From Gymnopus androsaceus JB14 (lineage: Eukaryota; Basidiomycota; Agaricomycetes; Agaricales; Omphalotaceae): a stretch of DNA of 19,250 nt. The notes beneath the pieces were generated by a model. That model was not told the origin of the DNA and did no database searches. It saw nothing but the letters and a program-made list of their open reading frames with translations. This document shows, piece by piece, positions 7,158 to 15,589 of the stretch. The first letter of the stretch is position 1. Each line of letters starts with the position of its first letter. The position numbers and the translations under genes are program-made. The stretch is taken from NCBI GenBank assembly GCA_009733575.1, contig ML770114.1:1-19250 (forward strand), read 5' to 3'.

Positions 7158-9799
7158 GCTTGCTCCATGAGTTTCAGAAATCCGTTGTAGTTTATGACAG
7201 ATTTGCCCCCCACAATTTCTGGATGGTCCAGGAGTCTATCAATGGGGTACCCATCAATATTAAAAAGAATTCCCTGCTCAGGGAATTGTGAATCTCCAAT
7301 TTCTTGGAGATTTTGGTCACGGAGTTGCTGGACAGCGACTCGGTCCATCCAGTCCCTTTTCAAGGGCTTGGTTGTGCCAAAATGTGAACTTACAGTGGTA
7401 CTGTGTACCACCATCAATTTGGAAGGAATGGCCTTCCAAGGGGTGAACCTCTCCTCTTGAATCGATTTGGGATGCGGATTGACGCAAGGGGGAGGAACTG
7501 GGGTAGGAGGGGGAGATGAGGACACGGGAAGTGTCAGAGAGACATCTGGCAGTGAAATTTCACCGTCAGATGAGCTGGGATGACAGGAAGGCCTTAGGCC
7601 TGTCTGAGCAATGTCAGCCCATTGGTCTCCATCACTATCTCTGACGTTCCCACATGGGTCCTCTCCTCGATGTGTTTGTCCTCCCGAGTAAATCCTAGGA
7701 TGGAGTTGGTCAGGAAACGCGTTTTGGGGTAACCCAAACGGTGATTTGAATGTGGTGTTAGCCACACTAAAACATTCAGGTAGAACATTTGGATACTCAG
7801 CTTGACCAGAGTCAAGCTGAAAACTGTGCGTGAGCATGGCATTAGCCACACTAGGATGTTCGCATGGAACACTATGATTTTCAGCCTGACCAGAGTCAAG
7901 CTGAACCATGCCTGGGACAGTGTCCTTGGCCTTATTAAACACCGAGTCGTGAAAACGACTTGGTTTGGCAATGTAACAAACATTGCCATTGGCCCAATGT
8001 GGGTCAAGCTGAAAATTTTCCATGAACTCTGAAAGTTCACGGAGAGCCTTTTGGCTCGCGGCCTGTGCCTTTGCACATGCTTCAAAGAAATCATCAAATT
8101 GGGATGACCCAATCGGTGATTGAAGTGCCGAGTTGCTTGGTTTGGCAATGCGAATAGCATTGCCATTAGCCCAACGTAAATTGGGTCGTAGCTCGTTTGT
8201 GCCAGCGTGTACGCTGGCACTAGAATTCCCAAATTGAGGTATTCGCCCAATTTGGGAATTGGGTGCAGCCGGAGCCACACCTACATGTTCCGTAAGAACA
8301 TAGAAGGGTCCAGCTTGGCTATAGTCGAGCTGAACTTGGTTTTGCACAATGCGGGGAGCATTGTGGGTCACCGAATTGTTTTCACGACTTGGTGACTTCC
8401 CAAATTGAGTATTTGACCCAATTTGGGAATTTGGTGTAGCCGGAGCTGCACCAAAACGTTCAATTTGAACGTATCAACAATCAGCTCGACTAGGATCAAG
8501 CTGGGGTGAGCTTTTCATGATGCGGGGTACATCATGGGGGCTCGAATCGTGTGCAGAACCACATGATCGAGAAAAATTCCCGAATTGGGTTTTTACTCCA
8601 ATCCAGGAATTTGGCAGGGCTAGAACCACGCCAGAACGTTCCGGGGGAACGTGAGGATGTTCAGCTTGACTCCTGTTGAGCTGGGACGAGTTCTTCATGA
8701 TGTTCCTCACATCATGAAGGCTCGTTTCATGTGCAGAAGCACACAATTGAGAAGAATTCCCAAATTGGGGCTTTAATCCAATTTGGGAATTAGGCGTAAC
8801 TGGAGTCACGCCAAAACGTTCAGCATGAACGTTTCGAGTGTCAGCTCGACTGCAGTCGAGCTGGGGTGTGTTTTCTACAATGCAAGATGCATTATGGGGC
8901 ACCGGGTCATGAAAATGACTCGGTGTCTTCCCAAATTGAGTTTTTAATCCAATTTGGGAATAAGGCGCAACGGGAGCTGTCCCAAAACATTCGGAATGAG
9001 CGTATGGATGTTCAGCTTGACTAGAGTCAAGCTGGGGTATGATGCGGGACGCATCCTGGGGCACCAAGTCATGAAAATGACTCAGTTTGACAATGTTATA
9101 AACATTGTCATTGTTTCCAGCCCAATTTTCAATTCCCTGATCAGGGAATCGGGTATTTCCAATTTCTTGGACACGAGGGGGAGGTGTGGGAAATGAAGGG
9201 AGATGAGGAAGAGGAGTGGGAGTGGGAGACAAGAACACCAGAGGTGTCAGAGAGTCACCTGGAGGTGAATATTCACCCCCAGGTGTGCAGGGATGACTGC
9301 AAGGCTTTGTGCCTGTCCAGCCATAGCTGGGCTGCCAATCACCATCAATATCTCTAACGTTCCGGTATGGAATGTCTCCCAGAGGAGTGGATTGTGTTAT
9401 GTTAGCATTTGCTAACATTTCCCTGAGCTTCGAAATCTTGCAGAGAGCCTTTTGGCTCATGGACTGTGCTGTTGCACATAATTGAAAGAAATCACCGGAT
9501 TGGGATGACCCAATCGGTGATTCAAGCGTGGTCGAGGCCACATTTGAACATTCAAACTGAACATTATTAATTCCAGCCCAACGCGAGTCAGGCTTAAAAT
9601 CATTTGTGCTCGCGCATGCGCTGGCACCAGTGGCGCAAAAACGGTCACTGTTGTAAGATTCACTGCTGTGAATCCTTTTTGAACGGTTGACAATGTTAAA
9701 AACATCGTTGTTGCTGGAATTGCCGTAGCAATTCCAATAATGGTCATTGGCAATGTTTACCACATCACCATAACCTGAGTCGTCATAACGACTCGGCAT
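7154..9799 (-). pseudogene. Long unrecognised repeat-rich frame of the LTR element, broken by one TGA
   Basis: From ATG 9799-9797 the frame is open to TGA at 8476-8474 and continues in the same frame to TGA 7156-7154, about 880 codons in all. The start is only about 40 bp inside the 5' LTR. The middle is a tandem array with peptide motifs QLDxSQAE, ERFGVxPxxPNSQIG and xTQFGNS. Flanking it, two related segments each hold SPIGSSQxxDFF...SQKAL, an NVRDxDGD block, a Pro-rich tract and QEIGxxxFPxQGI, so the protein has a large internal duplication. I recognise no retroelement domain. At the equivalent of the internal stop a sister unit has CGA, so the stop looks like a CGA-to-TGA change. The conserved frame across hairpins and repeats suggests the ancestor was translated. 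Confidence 0.6.
8200..9090 (-). repeat. Five-unit in-frame tandem array (171-180 bp units)
   Basis: The 22-nt CAGCT...AGCTG palindrome starts at 8311, 8482, 8662, 8842 and 9013, spacing 171, 180, 180 and 171 bp, all multiples of three. The longer AATTCCCAAATTG/CAATTTGGGAATT palindrome recurs at 8224, 8397, 8575, 8755 and 8928. Each unit is a fixed series of hairpins: CAGCT palindrome, ACGTTC/GAACGT, GGCGT/ACGCC, AATTCCC palindrome, and a GTCAT/ATGAC or CATGATG stem. Two further CAGCT palindromes at 7798 and 7882 mark a truncated or diverged unit. Confidence 0.8.
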
Positions 9800-9840
9800 C
9801 TTGCAGGGATTGCTGAAGAGTACACAGATACTCAAAAAAG

Positions 9841-10049
9841 TGTAACGGCTCCTAAATGGAGCCTAGAGCCTTAGTATCACGCAAACGAGTACTACTGGAT
9901 TTATTCAGTGCGTTACTCGCGAGGTGATGGTTTGAAGCTAAGGTCTTTCTACAATATAATTATTATAATATAGAATATTGGCAGGCGCAGGAACGCGCCG
10001 CCACCTGTAGAGACTGAGGTCCTGCCGATCAGGGATCGGGGGTGTTACA
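9841..10049 (-). repeat. 5' LTR (right copy)
   Basis: 209 bp, same ends as the left copy. Of the 7 differences, five fall in CpG versus TpG/CpA contexts: for example CACGC here against CATGC at 6199-6203 in the left copy, and GGTGTTACA here against GGCGTTACA there. Confidence 0.9.
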
Positions 10050-10054
10050 TAATC

Positions 10055-10249
10055 TAACCTAATCTAAAATCTGGGCTCAAATGGCCATTGGCTCTTGCTC
10101 CTAATTTTTGGGTATCCATGCTTCACTTGATGCATTGCAGGCTCCTAGATAAATGGGTATCATTGCTCATCATGGATACTTGTTTGGGAGACCCATTGAG
10201 CTGTGAGGCTGAGGCCACACCTCAGCTTCAAGCCTGCAAAATAATAGTA
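10055..10249. other. Spacer between LTR element and next TIR element
   Basis: No gene. A hairpin GCTGAGG-ccaca-CCTCAGC lies near 10208-10226, and GGTATCCATG is echoed by CATGGATACT about 60 bp later. Confidence 0.35.
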
Positions 10250-10263
10250 TACATCAGCACTTT

Positions 10264-10425
10264 CACAAGTGTATGGAGGTATGGTACCATACACTCCATA
10301 CAAATTCCATACACAGTCATGATGTATGGCTGCTACGGCGTCGCAAAGTTTCCATACTCAATGTATGGAGCCTCCCATACCATCCCCATACTTAATCCAT
10401 ACTATTCTTTCCGTACCCTCTTCGG
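10264..10425. repeat. Left subterminal array of CCATAC units
   Basis: GTATGG or CCATAC recurs at roughly 10-bp steps (GTATGGAG, GTATGGTACC, ATACACTCC, ATACAAATTCC, ATACACAG), then CCATAC clusters at about 10350-10403. The mirrored right-hand array is at 11620-11735. Confidence 0.6.
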
Positions 10426-10967
10426 GACAAAAATGCACACAAATGAAAAATAGAACATGTATATTCCAATAGAATACACTATATAGTAAAGGCACAAGCT
10501 TAAAGTCACTATAACATGTACCTAGCATGTACTATTGTTGTCTACATATGGCTCCATACAGTAACACCCGCAGTTGCACCAGACAAATCCTGCACAAGCA
10601 TTAGAATGCAAATAGAGAGATACAGCAACACAATACCTACCAAATAGCTTCGTTAATTGCATCTGAGTCGCCGAAGCTCTCTACCACATCATGATATAGG
10701 ACATGTGTGATGAGAATCAAAAATGCGATGAATCTAAAGCACTAAAAAAAGACATAAGCTTTGAGTACCGAAGATACTTTGACAATACATACACAAGAAA
10801 CGCGACCTGCCAGAAAGCAGATATTTGATTCTTGCAGTAACGAGAGACTTTTGTTGGATACAATTATTTTCAGGGCTACAGCAATGAAAGGTAATCAGTC
10901 CCTTGCGATGACAAAGGCGGTGACAATACACACAGTGAGTCCAAAAAAGCAACGCCACAAAGCTTTG

Positions 10968-11217
10968 CTAGGGAGATGAAGCACTAGTCACTGATACTAA
11001 TGGAATGCACCAGTAGATCAAAGATAGCCCTGCAAGAAAAACATAGTCGGAGTCAATAGTTGTTGGCAGATGTGAAGAAAAAAAGAGCAAAGAGGATGTA
11101 CCAGACACAGGTCCCCAACTGACATTGATACCCACTTCCTTCCATTCACATATATCTGCTACTTCCTTCGCTTCTGCTCTCTGTTTATGAACATCAATAC
11201 CACCAGTGAATTCAGGC
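10968..11217 (-). CDS. Possible captured exon pair of an unknown protein
   Basis: On the minus strand, about 38 codons from 11216 to 11102 read PEFTGGIDVHKQRAEAKEVA then DICEWKEVGINVSWGPVS. The segment follows a plausible acceptor (CTATCAG at about 11218). A donor GTACAT at 11101 and an acceptor TTGCAG ending at 11030 would remove 72 bp and join it to GLSLIYWCIPLVSVTSASSP, stop 10970-10968. The composition looks protein-like, but I recognise no family, and upstream exons do not join in phase in any way I can show. It may be a fragment of a host gene carried by the TIR element, or chance. Confidence 0.25.
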
Positions 11218-11619
11218 CTGATAGATTAAATTAATTACGACGAGATGGGATGAAAGAAAAAATGAAGAAGTTATGATGCACGTGCTGCTATATAGTTGCA
11301 AAGCTTACATAAATTTCGGAGTTTGAAGTGACTTGTTTATTTCTGGATTTCATTGCTCACAAGTCCGAGTCTGTCTGCCTCCCGCTCAGCTAAATAATTT
11401 TGATTTACACCTTCTCTACTGATGACCATACATTGAGTGAAGTATATGAGTTTGATTGATGCAAGTCGGAGAAGCACAGCACGTGAGCTCAGAGCTCAGG
11501 CAGCAGCACGCAAGCCAGCCAAAGGATAATTGACAGGAATTTACAAGGAATTGAACTTGAGATTACATGAGCCGCTTGTAAGCAGCAATGCAATTTTACT
11601 CACTATACTCCTTTTATAT

Positions 11620-11735
11620 GCTTTCCATATTTGTATGGAAATATCTCAAGAGTATGGAATTCTTTTATGGATGTGGTATGGATGACTATGGATGTATAAG
11701 TTCCATGCATGCCATACCTCCCATACCATTCATAC
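11620..11735. repeat. Right subterminal array of CCATAC units
   Basis: TTTCCATATTTGTATGGAAA is a near-perfect hairpin opening the array; GTATGGA and ATGGATG units and then CCATACCTCCCATACC follow, ending in the TIR. Confidence 0.6.
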
Positions 11736-12157
11736 TTTTGTGAAACTGCTGATGTACATCAGCAAAACCTGTATTTTTGCTGGAGGTCTCCCAGGAGACC
11801 ATGTAGACCCATTACAATGGGACACGTATTTTACGGTCGTGGTCCGTTACACATTTCATGTATATTCACGTTCCTTGTCCCCTTCTAAATGGTCCCTTGT
11901 CTCATTACAATGGGTCATAATGAGCCTATTGAAATTGGACATTTGTCTGACTACTCGGGGCTGGTCCTATTTCTTGCCGGCATCTCACTTCCGGCTCCAT
12001 TCTTTCAGGCATCGTGTTGTACACGACCAGCCTTTTCTTGCCCTCTGTAAAATAACAATTCAAGGAAAGAGATGAATATATATGTAAACTGCTACTTAAA
12101 TTGAACTTGAATCATGTAATGTACTTCAAAACTCTCAAAAGTTGCTCAAAAAGCAAT

Positions 12158-12820
12158 CACACCAAAAATGGACAAATTTCTGCTGAGCAGAAAATTCACC
12201 AGAAATCAGATATATCAAGAAATATGTTGGCACTATAGAAATATATCCTGAAATTTATGTATTCATTAGTATTAAAAGCTTTGCTGAAATTTTCCCAATC
12301 AGTCCAATATTTGAGTCAAAAGAAAGGACAGCTGATTCATGCTGTACCAAATGACTTGAAAATTGAGCTGAATTTTGAAGATTCAACACAACTTAAATAT
12401 ACCCCAATATATGACATTTCTACTGCTTCTTCAGGAGCAATGAAAATGTGCATGATAGTTCAGATTTCTGCTCAGCAGAAAGACCCACAAGATGCATTTC
12501 TGCTGAGCAGAAATATGAGATATCATGAGTGTTTTCATTGCTTCTGAAGGAGCAGTAGAGATGTCATATATCAGGGTATATATATGTTGTGCTGAATCTT
12601 CAAAATTCAGCTCAATTTTTGGGTCATTTGATACAGCATGAATCAGCTGTCCTTTCTTTTGACTCAAATATTGGACTGATTGGGAAAACTTCAGCAAAGC
12701 TTTTAATACTAATGAATACATAAATTTCAGTATATGTTTCTATAGTGCCAAAATATTTATTGATATATCTAATCTCTGGTCAAGTTTCTGCTCAGCAGAA
12801 ATTTGTCCATTTTTGGTGTG
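12158..12820. repeat. 663-bp near-perfect palindrome (foldback element)
   Basis: The two arms mirror around 12489: CACACCAAAAATGGAC at 12158 matches CCATTTTTGGTGTG ending at 12820, and intermediate blocks (ATGTATTCATTAGTATTAAA at 12257 and its complement ending at 12721) keep exact register. AAT flanks both ends (12155-12157 and 12821-12823), a possible 3-bp duplication. Each arm contains TTTCTGCTSAGCAGAAA twice (about 12177, 12466, 12496 and 12785), itself a near-palindrome. The arms differ at scattered sites. The CACACC ends and 3-bp duplication would suit a CACTA-type foldback, but this is inference. Confidence 0.85.
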
Positions 12821-13224
12821 AATCCGATAGTCAAGATGAGCTATTTGAAAATGCCAGAATGTCCAATGCAAGCCTCAAGAGAGAACATTCAGAGAACTTC
12901 CATATAATATGCAACTGCTGCGCTTCTCTTCTCTGAAGTATAGCCCAAGTGCACAGAGATGACCTTTCTCGTGAGCATCAGTGCTTCACTACCAGTTTTA
13001 GTCATTAAGCGCCCATCATTGCTCTGTCCTTAATTGACTTGCAATGCTTAATCCCCTTTGCGAGGAGTGCTAGAAAAATCAGGTATGGTTTTTGACATAT
13101 AAGTTTTTCAACATAGACTCAGGCAGCACCTCGCATCTAAAATTCAAGATGTAGTAAATTTCAATGATTCAATCTGATAATTCACTCGTGGCATTTGTTT
13201 GTGGTTTCTGCATCCTTAATTCAT

Positions 13225-13350
13225 AGGGATGCACACCATACCTGTAATATAGTGAGTACATACGGGAAATATGGTATGCCATCCATACCATACCCAGCCG
13301 AGTGCTCCAGATACAAGTACGGATACAGGTCTCACGATACAGACCATACA
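13225..13350. repeat. Short CCATAC/GTATGG-rich cluster
   Basis: CACCATACC, GGTATGCCATCCATACCATACCC and GACCATACA recall the decamer arrays of the 10252-11754 element, with less regular spacing. I could not find element ends around it. Confidence 0.35.
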
Positions 13351-13565
13351 TTGCAATTGTAAGTATCTCATAGAATGAATTGTTTCTTGTGAATCCGATC
13401 CAAATTTAGTCAGTATAGTATAGAACATAGAATGACAATGCAGAACTGGGTATTGCGAGGAGTATTGGCCATGGCAGGTGCTGAGACAATTCAATCTTAT
13501 GATATGATCTGATGATACGATCTGACGATTCAATCCGACAAAGACATTGAAAAATCCACAGTTGG

Positions 13566-13900
13566 AGGTTCATTGATTTAGGTACATGGCTAGTAAGCAA
13601 GACGTCCAAATACCATGCCTTGTCATTGTGAGGGGTTAAATATCATGATAGCTAGTTCTGCAAGCCATCGAGCTCAGTGGGCGCTTCACCCATCAGACCA
13701 TATGACATCCAAGTTGGGACAAAAAAAAAGTGAACTGATTGATCTGAGTACATGGGTAGTGAGTGCATAGTTTCAATAATATGTTCTATGATTTTTAGGA
13801 CTCATCGAGCAAAACAGCTAGTTCCGCAAGCCAATTTGCAACTGGGTGCTTACTAGCCATTTTATCTACCAAACTGCTGATATTCAAGGTTGTATAATGA
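13566..13900 (+). repeat. Diverged tandem duplication, about 168-bp period
   Basis: ATTGATTTAGGTACATGGCT near 13572 is echoed by ATTGATCTGAGTACATGGGT near 13739, and AGCTAGTTCTGCAAGCCA near 13652 by AGCTAGTTCCGCAAGCCA near 13818. GGGCGCTTCACCCAT is matched by GGGTGCTTACTAGCC at the equivalent position. No coding frame. Confidence 0.5.
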
Positions 13901-14269
13901 GCAACCGAGTAGAAAAATAACTAGATTGATGTCTCATTATATGTAGGTCAGTAGTACTGATGATGCAAATTGTGCACTAATTTCGGAAATTTTGTATGTT
14001 TTGATGTGGACAGTGGACAATTTTCAGCGAGAAAAAGATGAGGATTGATGAAGGTGATAGATAGTCATCTTACCTCATTCCTCTTCATATGAGGCAAGCG
14101 AGGGTGAACAGAGCATTTTCTGTATTTTATGTTTTGATGGCCCATCAATTATATCCGAGCTAGCCTGAATTTGCGCTTTGGCAGGGATCAAAGAATAGGC
14201 ACCATTTGTCAAAGCGTGCCTATGAGATTGGGACAGGAGAGCGTAATGGTAATAGGTATGTCCCAATGG

Positions 14270-14445
14270 AATGGGGGCATGGAGCTTAGAATGGGACAGA
14301 GGGTATAATGGGACAGGGTATGATGGGGCAGGAGGGTATAATGGGACAGAAGGGTATAATAGGACATGGGGCTCAGAGTAGGACAGGAGGGGATCACAGG
14401 ACAGGATGGTATCAAATTGCAATGGGAGGTATAATAGGACTCTTG
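14270..14445 (+). repeat. Subterminal repeats GGGACAGRRGGGTATAAT of the hAT-like insertion
   Basis: Units of about 18-20 bp recur: GGGACAGAGGGTATAAT, GGGACAGGGTATGATG, GGGCAGGAGGGTATAAT, GGGACAGAAGGGTATAAT, then looser GGACAGGAGG copies. The position just inside the right TIR suggests transposase-binding subterminal motifs, as known for hAT elements. Confidence 0.6.
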
Positions 14446-14676
14446 TAGTTTACAAGGAAAAATGTAACGGACCACGTCCGTAAATTACGAGTCCTATTGT
14501 AATGGGCCTACATGGTGTATTGGGTCTCCAGAGATCTCTGGAGCTTGACAGCTGTCAAAAAAAACTGTCAATTTTCTCCAGAGATCTCCAGAGGTCTTTG
14601 GAATAGGGTACCTTGCTCCAGAGATGTCCCAAATGAATGGGTTTTCTCCAGCGAAAATACGGGTTTTGCTGATGTA

Positions 14677-15264
14677 TGCATTGACTCAACATTGACTTGA
14701 CTTGTACAGATAATACAATTACATTGCACATGGACATCACAAACTTAGAAGGCCATAGAAAGTGGGCTAGTAGGAACAGCAATGGGATCAAGTGCTTATT
14801 GACTGTGTTACACATGGTGTTGTGTTGTTTAACATTGACCCCACAATCTTCCTCTTCTCTCTTGCTTCTCTCTTCTTCTGCGAGTATCCAGCAATCATTC
14901 ATGCTACACCACCAAAATGCCTTGATCAGGGTGAGAGCTTGAGATTTGATGTTGATGTTGTAGAATGCACTGACAAAACATTTTGTAAACCTCAAGTTAT
15001 AATGTTGTCACAGATATTGTATAAATAGTGAATACAACAGTTTGAAATCACCAATTCAAATCTCATTATAACATTTAAGTACTCCATGTAATCTATCTAT
15101 CTATAGAACTCCTCTCTTGGTATTCTTCAATATCATGTAAAAACCAAGAAACAGTTTCTATACACAGCCAAAGCATTTATTTTCAGTGAAACTTGTAAGC
15201 AATACTGAAGCATCCTGCCTGCAGCTATGAATGTACAGGTGGTGGGAGCTAAACTGTACATCCA
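14677..15264. other. Spacer between MITEs, no supported gene
   Basis: Open frames of 78-81 codons on the plus strand are low complexity around a CT-rich tract and match nothing I know. ATCTATCTATCTATAG at about 15091 is a small microsatellite. Confidence 0.35.
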
Positions 15265-15442
15265 CATCAGCAAAACCTGTATATTCGCTGGAGAAAACCC
15301 ATTCATTTGGGACATCTCTGGAGCAAGGTACCCTATTCCAGAGACCTCTGGAGATCTCTGGAGAAAATTGACAGTTTTTTGACAGCTGTCAAGCTCCAGA
15401 GATCTCTGGAGACCTCCAGCAAAAATACAGGTTTCACTGATG
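15265..15442. mobile_element. 178-bp CATCAGCAAAACC MITE, CTCTGGAGAT type
   Basis: Ends are CATCAGCAAAACCTGTATAT and, reversed, CATCAGTGAAACCTGTATTT. CA flanks both ends (15263-15264 and 15443-15444); the flank CATCCA is also repeated. The interior is largely CTCTGGAGAT/CTCCAGAGAT decamers plus GACAGCTGTC. It differs from the copy at 16940 at about three positions. Confidence 0.85.
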
Positions 15443-15589
15443 CATCCAAGTCCTCAAGCTTCTTCATCTGGAACTTGCATGTGAGCTACAGAGCTCTATG
15501 TAGCTCATGCAGTGCACATAAGATATGCCCAGGTCAGATCCAGCAGGTATCACATGCTCCCTATTTCGCTAATAGAGGTTTCCACAGAA

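Larger units (their letters stand above)
6469..9794. repeat. Array of about 40 short, sequence-diverse hairpins filling the LTR element interior
   Basis: Stem/loop lengths read by eye: 6469-6492 (9/6), 6660-6677 (7/4), 6778-6794 (7/3), 6826-6843 (8/2), 6906-6927 (9/4), 6929-6943 (6/3), 6948-6970 (10/3), 6995-7012 (8/2), 7044-7058 (6/3), 7268-7287 (9/2), 7291-7312 (9/4), 7395-7411 (7/3), 7419-7439 (8/5), 7798-7819 (9/4), 7942-7963 (9/4, one GT pair), 7967-7987 (8/5), 8144-8164 (8/5), 8199-8220 (9/4), 8224-8260 (13/11), 8285-8301 (6/5), 8345-8365 (8/5), 8397-8429 (11/11), 8516-8536 (7/7), 8636-8652 (7/3), 8693-8719 (10/7), 8755-8791 (14/9), 8814-8834 (8/5), 8842-8863 (11/0), 8900-8925 (11/4, one GT pair), 8928-8960 (11/11), 9013-9034 (9/4), 9088-9110 (9/5), 9132-9149 (9/0), 9257-9284 (two mismatches), 9399-9418 (8/4), 9491-9521 (13 pairs, one bulge), 9657-9674 (7/4), 9716-9735 (8/4), 9777-9794 (7/4). 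The stems mostly differ in sequence, so this is not one dispersed motif. Confidence 0.85.
6157..10054 (-). mobile_element. Non-autonomous LTR retroelement (3.9 kb), minus strand, complete with TSD
   Basis: Two 209-bp direct repeats (6162-6370 and 9841-10049) start TGTAAC and end GTTACA and differ at 7 positions by my count. They are flanked by TAATC on both sides (6157-6161 and 10050-10054). Read on the minus strand, GGGGAGGG abuts the left repeat as a polypurine tract, so the transcribed strand is minus, matching the reading frames inside. The sequence after the 5' LTR (from 9840 leftward, CTTTTTTGAGTATCTG) does not match a tRNA primer site I recognise. No protease, reverse transcriptase, RNase H or integrase motifs are visible, so it must rely on another element. 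The interior carries one long interrupted frame, a second overlapping frame and an array of short hairpins. Confidence 0.88.
10252..11754. mobile_element. TIR element with CATCAGCA ends (1.5 kb)
   Basis: The left end is CATCAGCACTTTCACAAGTG and the reverse complement of the right end is CATCAGCAGTTTCACAAAAG; similarity continues into GTATGG units. TA flanks both ends (10250-10251 and 11755-11756). Subterminal arrays of TCCATAC/GTATGGA units (about 10264-10425 and 11620-11735) lie in both orientations. The 1.1-kb interior has no transposase; a short exon-like stretch on the minus strand is listed separately. The right TA is immediately followed by the left end of the next element. Confidence 0.7.
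11792..14522. mobile_element. hAT-like TIR insertion (2.7 kb) inside the MITE
   Basis: The GGTCTCC of the host MITE is present on both sides (11785-11791 and 14523-14529), a 7-bp target duplication, or 8 bp with one mismatch (AGGTCTCC/GGGTCTCC). TIRs of about 65 bp face inward: left CAGGAGACCATGTAGACCCA, reverse complement of right CAATACACCATGTAGGCCCA, both continuing to TACGG-CGTGGTCCGTTACA. The duplication length and CA-start fit hAT elements. Subterminal GGGACAGR-type repeats lie near the right end, with related TCCCATTACAATGGG-type motifs near the left. No transposase frame is visible; an internal 663-bp palindrome occupies 12158-12820. Confidence 0.7.
11757..14674. mobile_element. CATCAGCAAAACC MITE (about 180 bp) split by a 2.7-kb insertion
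   Basis: The left 35 bp (11757-11791, CATCAGCAAAACCTGTATTT...) and the right 152 bp (14523-14674, ending ...GGTTTTGCTGATG) together match, in reverse orientation, the intact 178-bp copies at 15265 and 16940. TA flanks the outer ends (11755-11756 and 14675-14676). The interruption falls in the GGAGGTCTCC segment. Confidence 0.82.

Noticed and set aside
7594..8280. 228-codon minus frame (and plus frames such as 7802-8032) in the LTR element
   Set aside because: They are alternate-frame reads of the hairpin-rich region. The frame running 9799-7154 is longer, keeps phase across all tandem units and holds the Pro-rich and motif-like segments.
8200..9090. CRISPR-like array of repeats
   Set aside because: The units are 171-180 bp, diverged, in frame within a eukaryotic retroelement, and have no uniform short repeat with unique spacers.
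9826..9840. tRNA primer-binding site next to the 5' LTR
   Set aside because: The sequence after the LTR (CTTTTTTGAGTATCTG on the minus strand) does not begin with the usual TGG, and I could not match it to a tRNA 3' end; self-priming is possible but not shown.
12257..12721. Two 96-codon frames, one per strand, encoding nearly the same peptide (start MYSLVLKALLKFSQ)
   Set aside because: They are the two arms of the palindrome read outward-in. Differences between them are mostly amino-acid changing, and no domain is seen, so coding constraint is unlikely.
14555..15028. Frames of 78-146 codons near 14555-15028 on both strands
   Set aside because: They run through a MITE end and a CT-rich tract, have no recognisable motif and no splice support.
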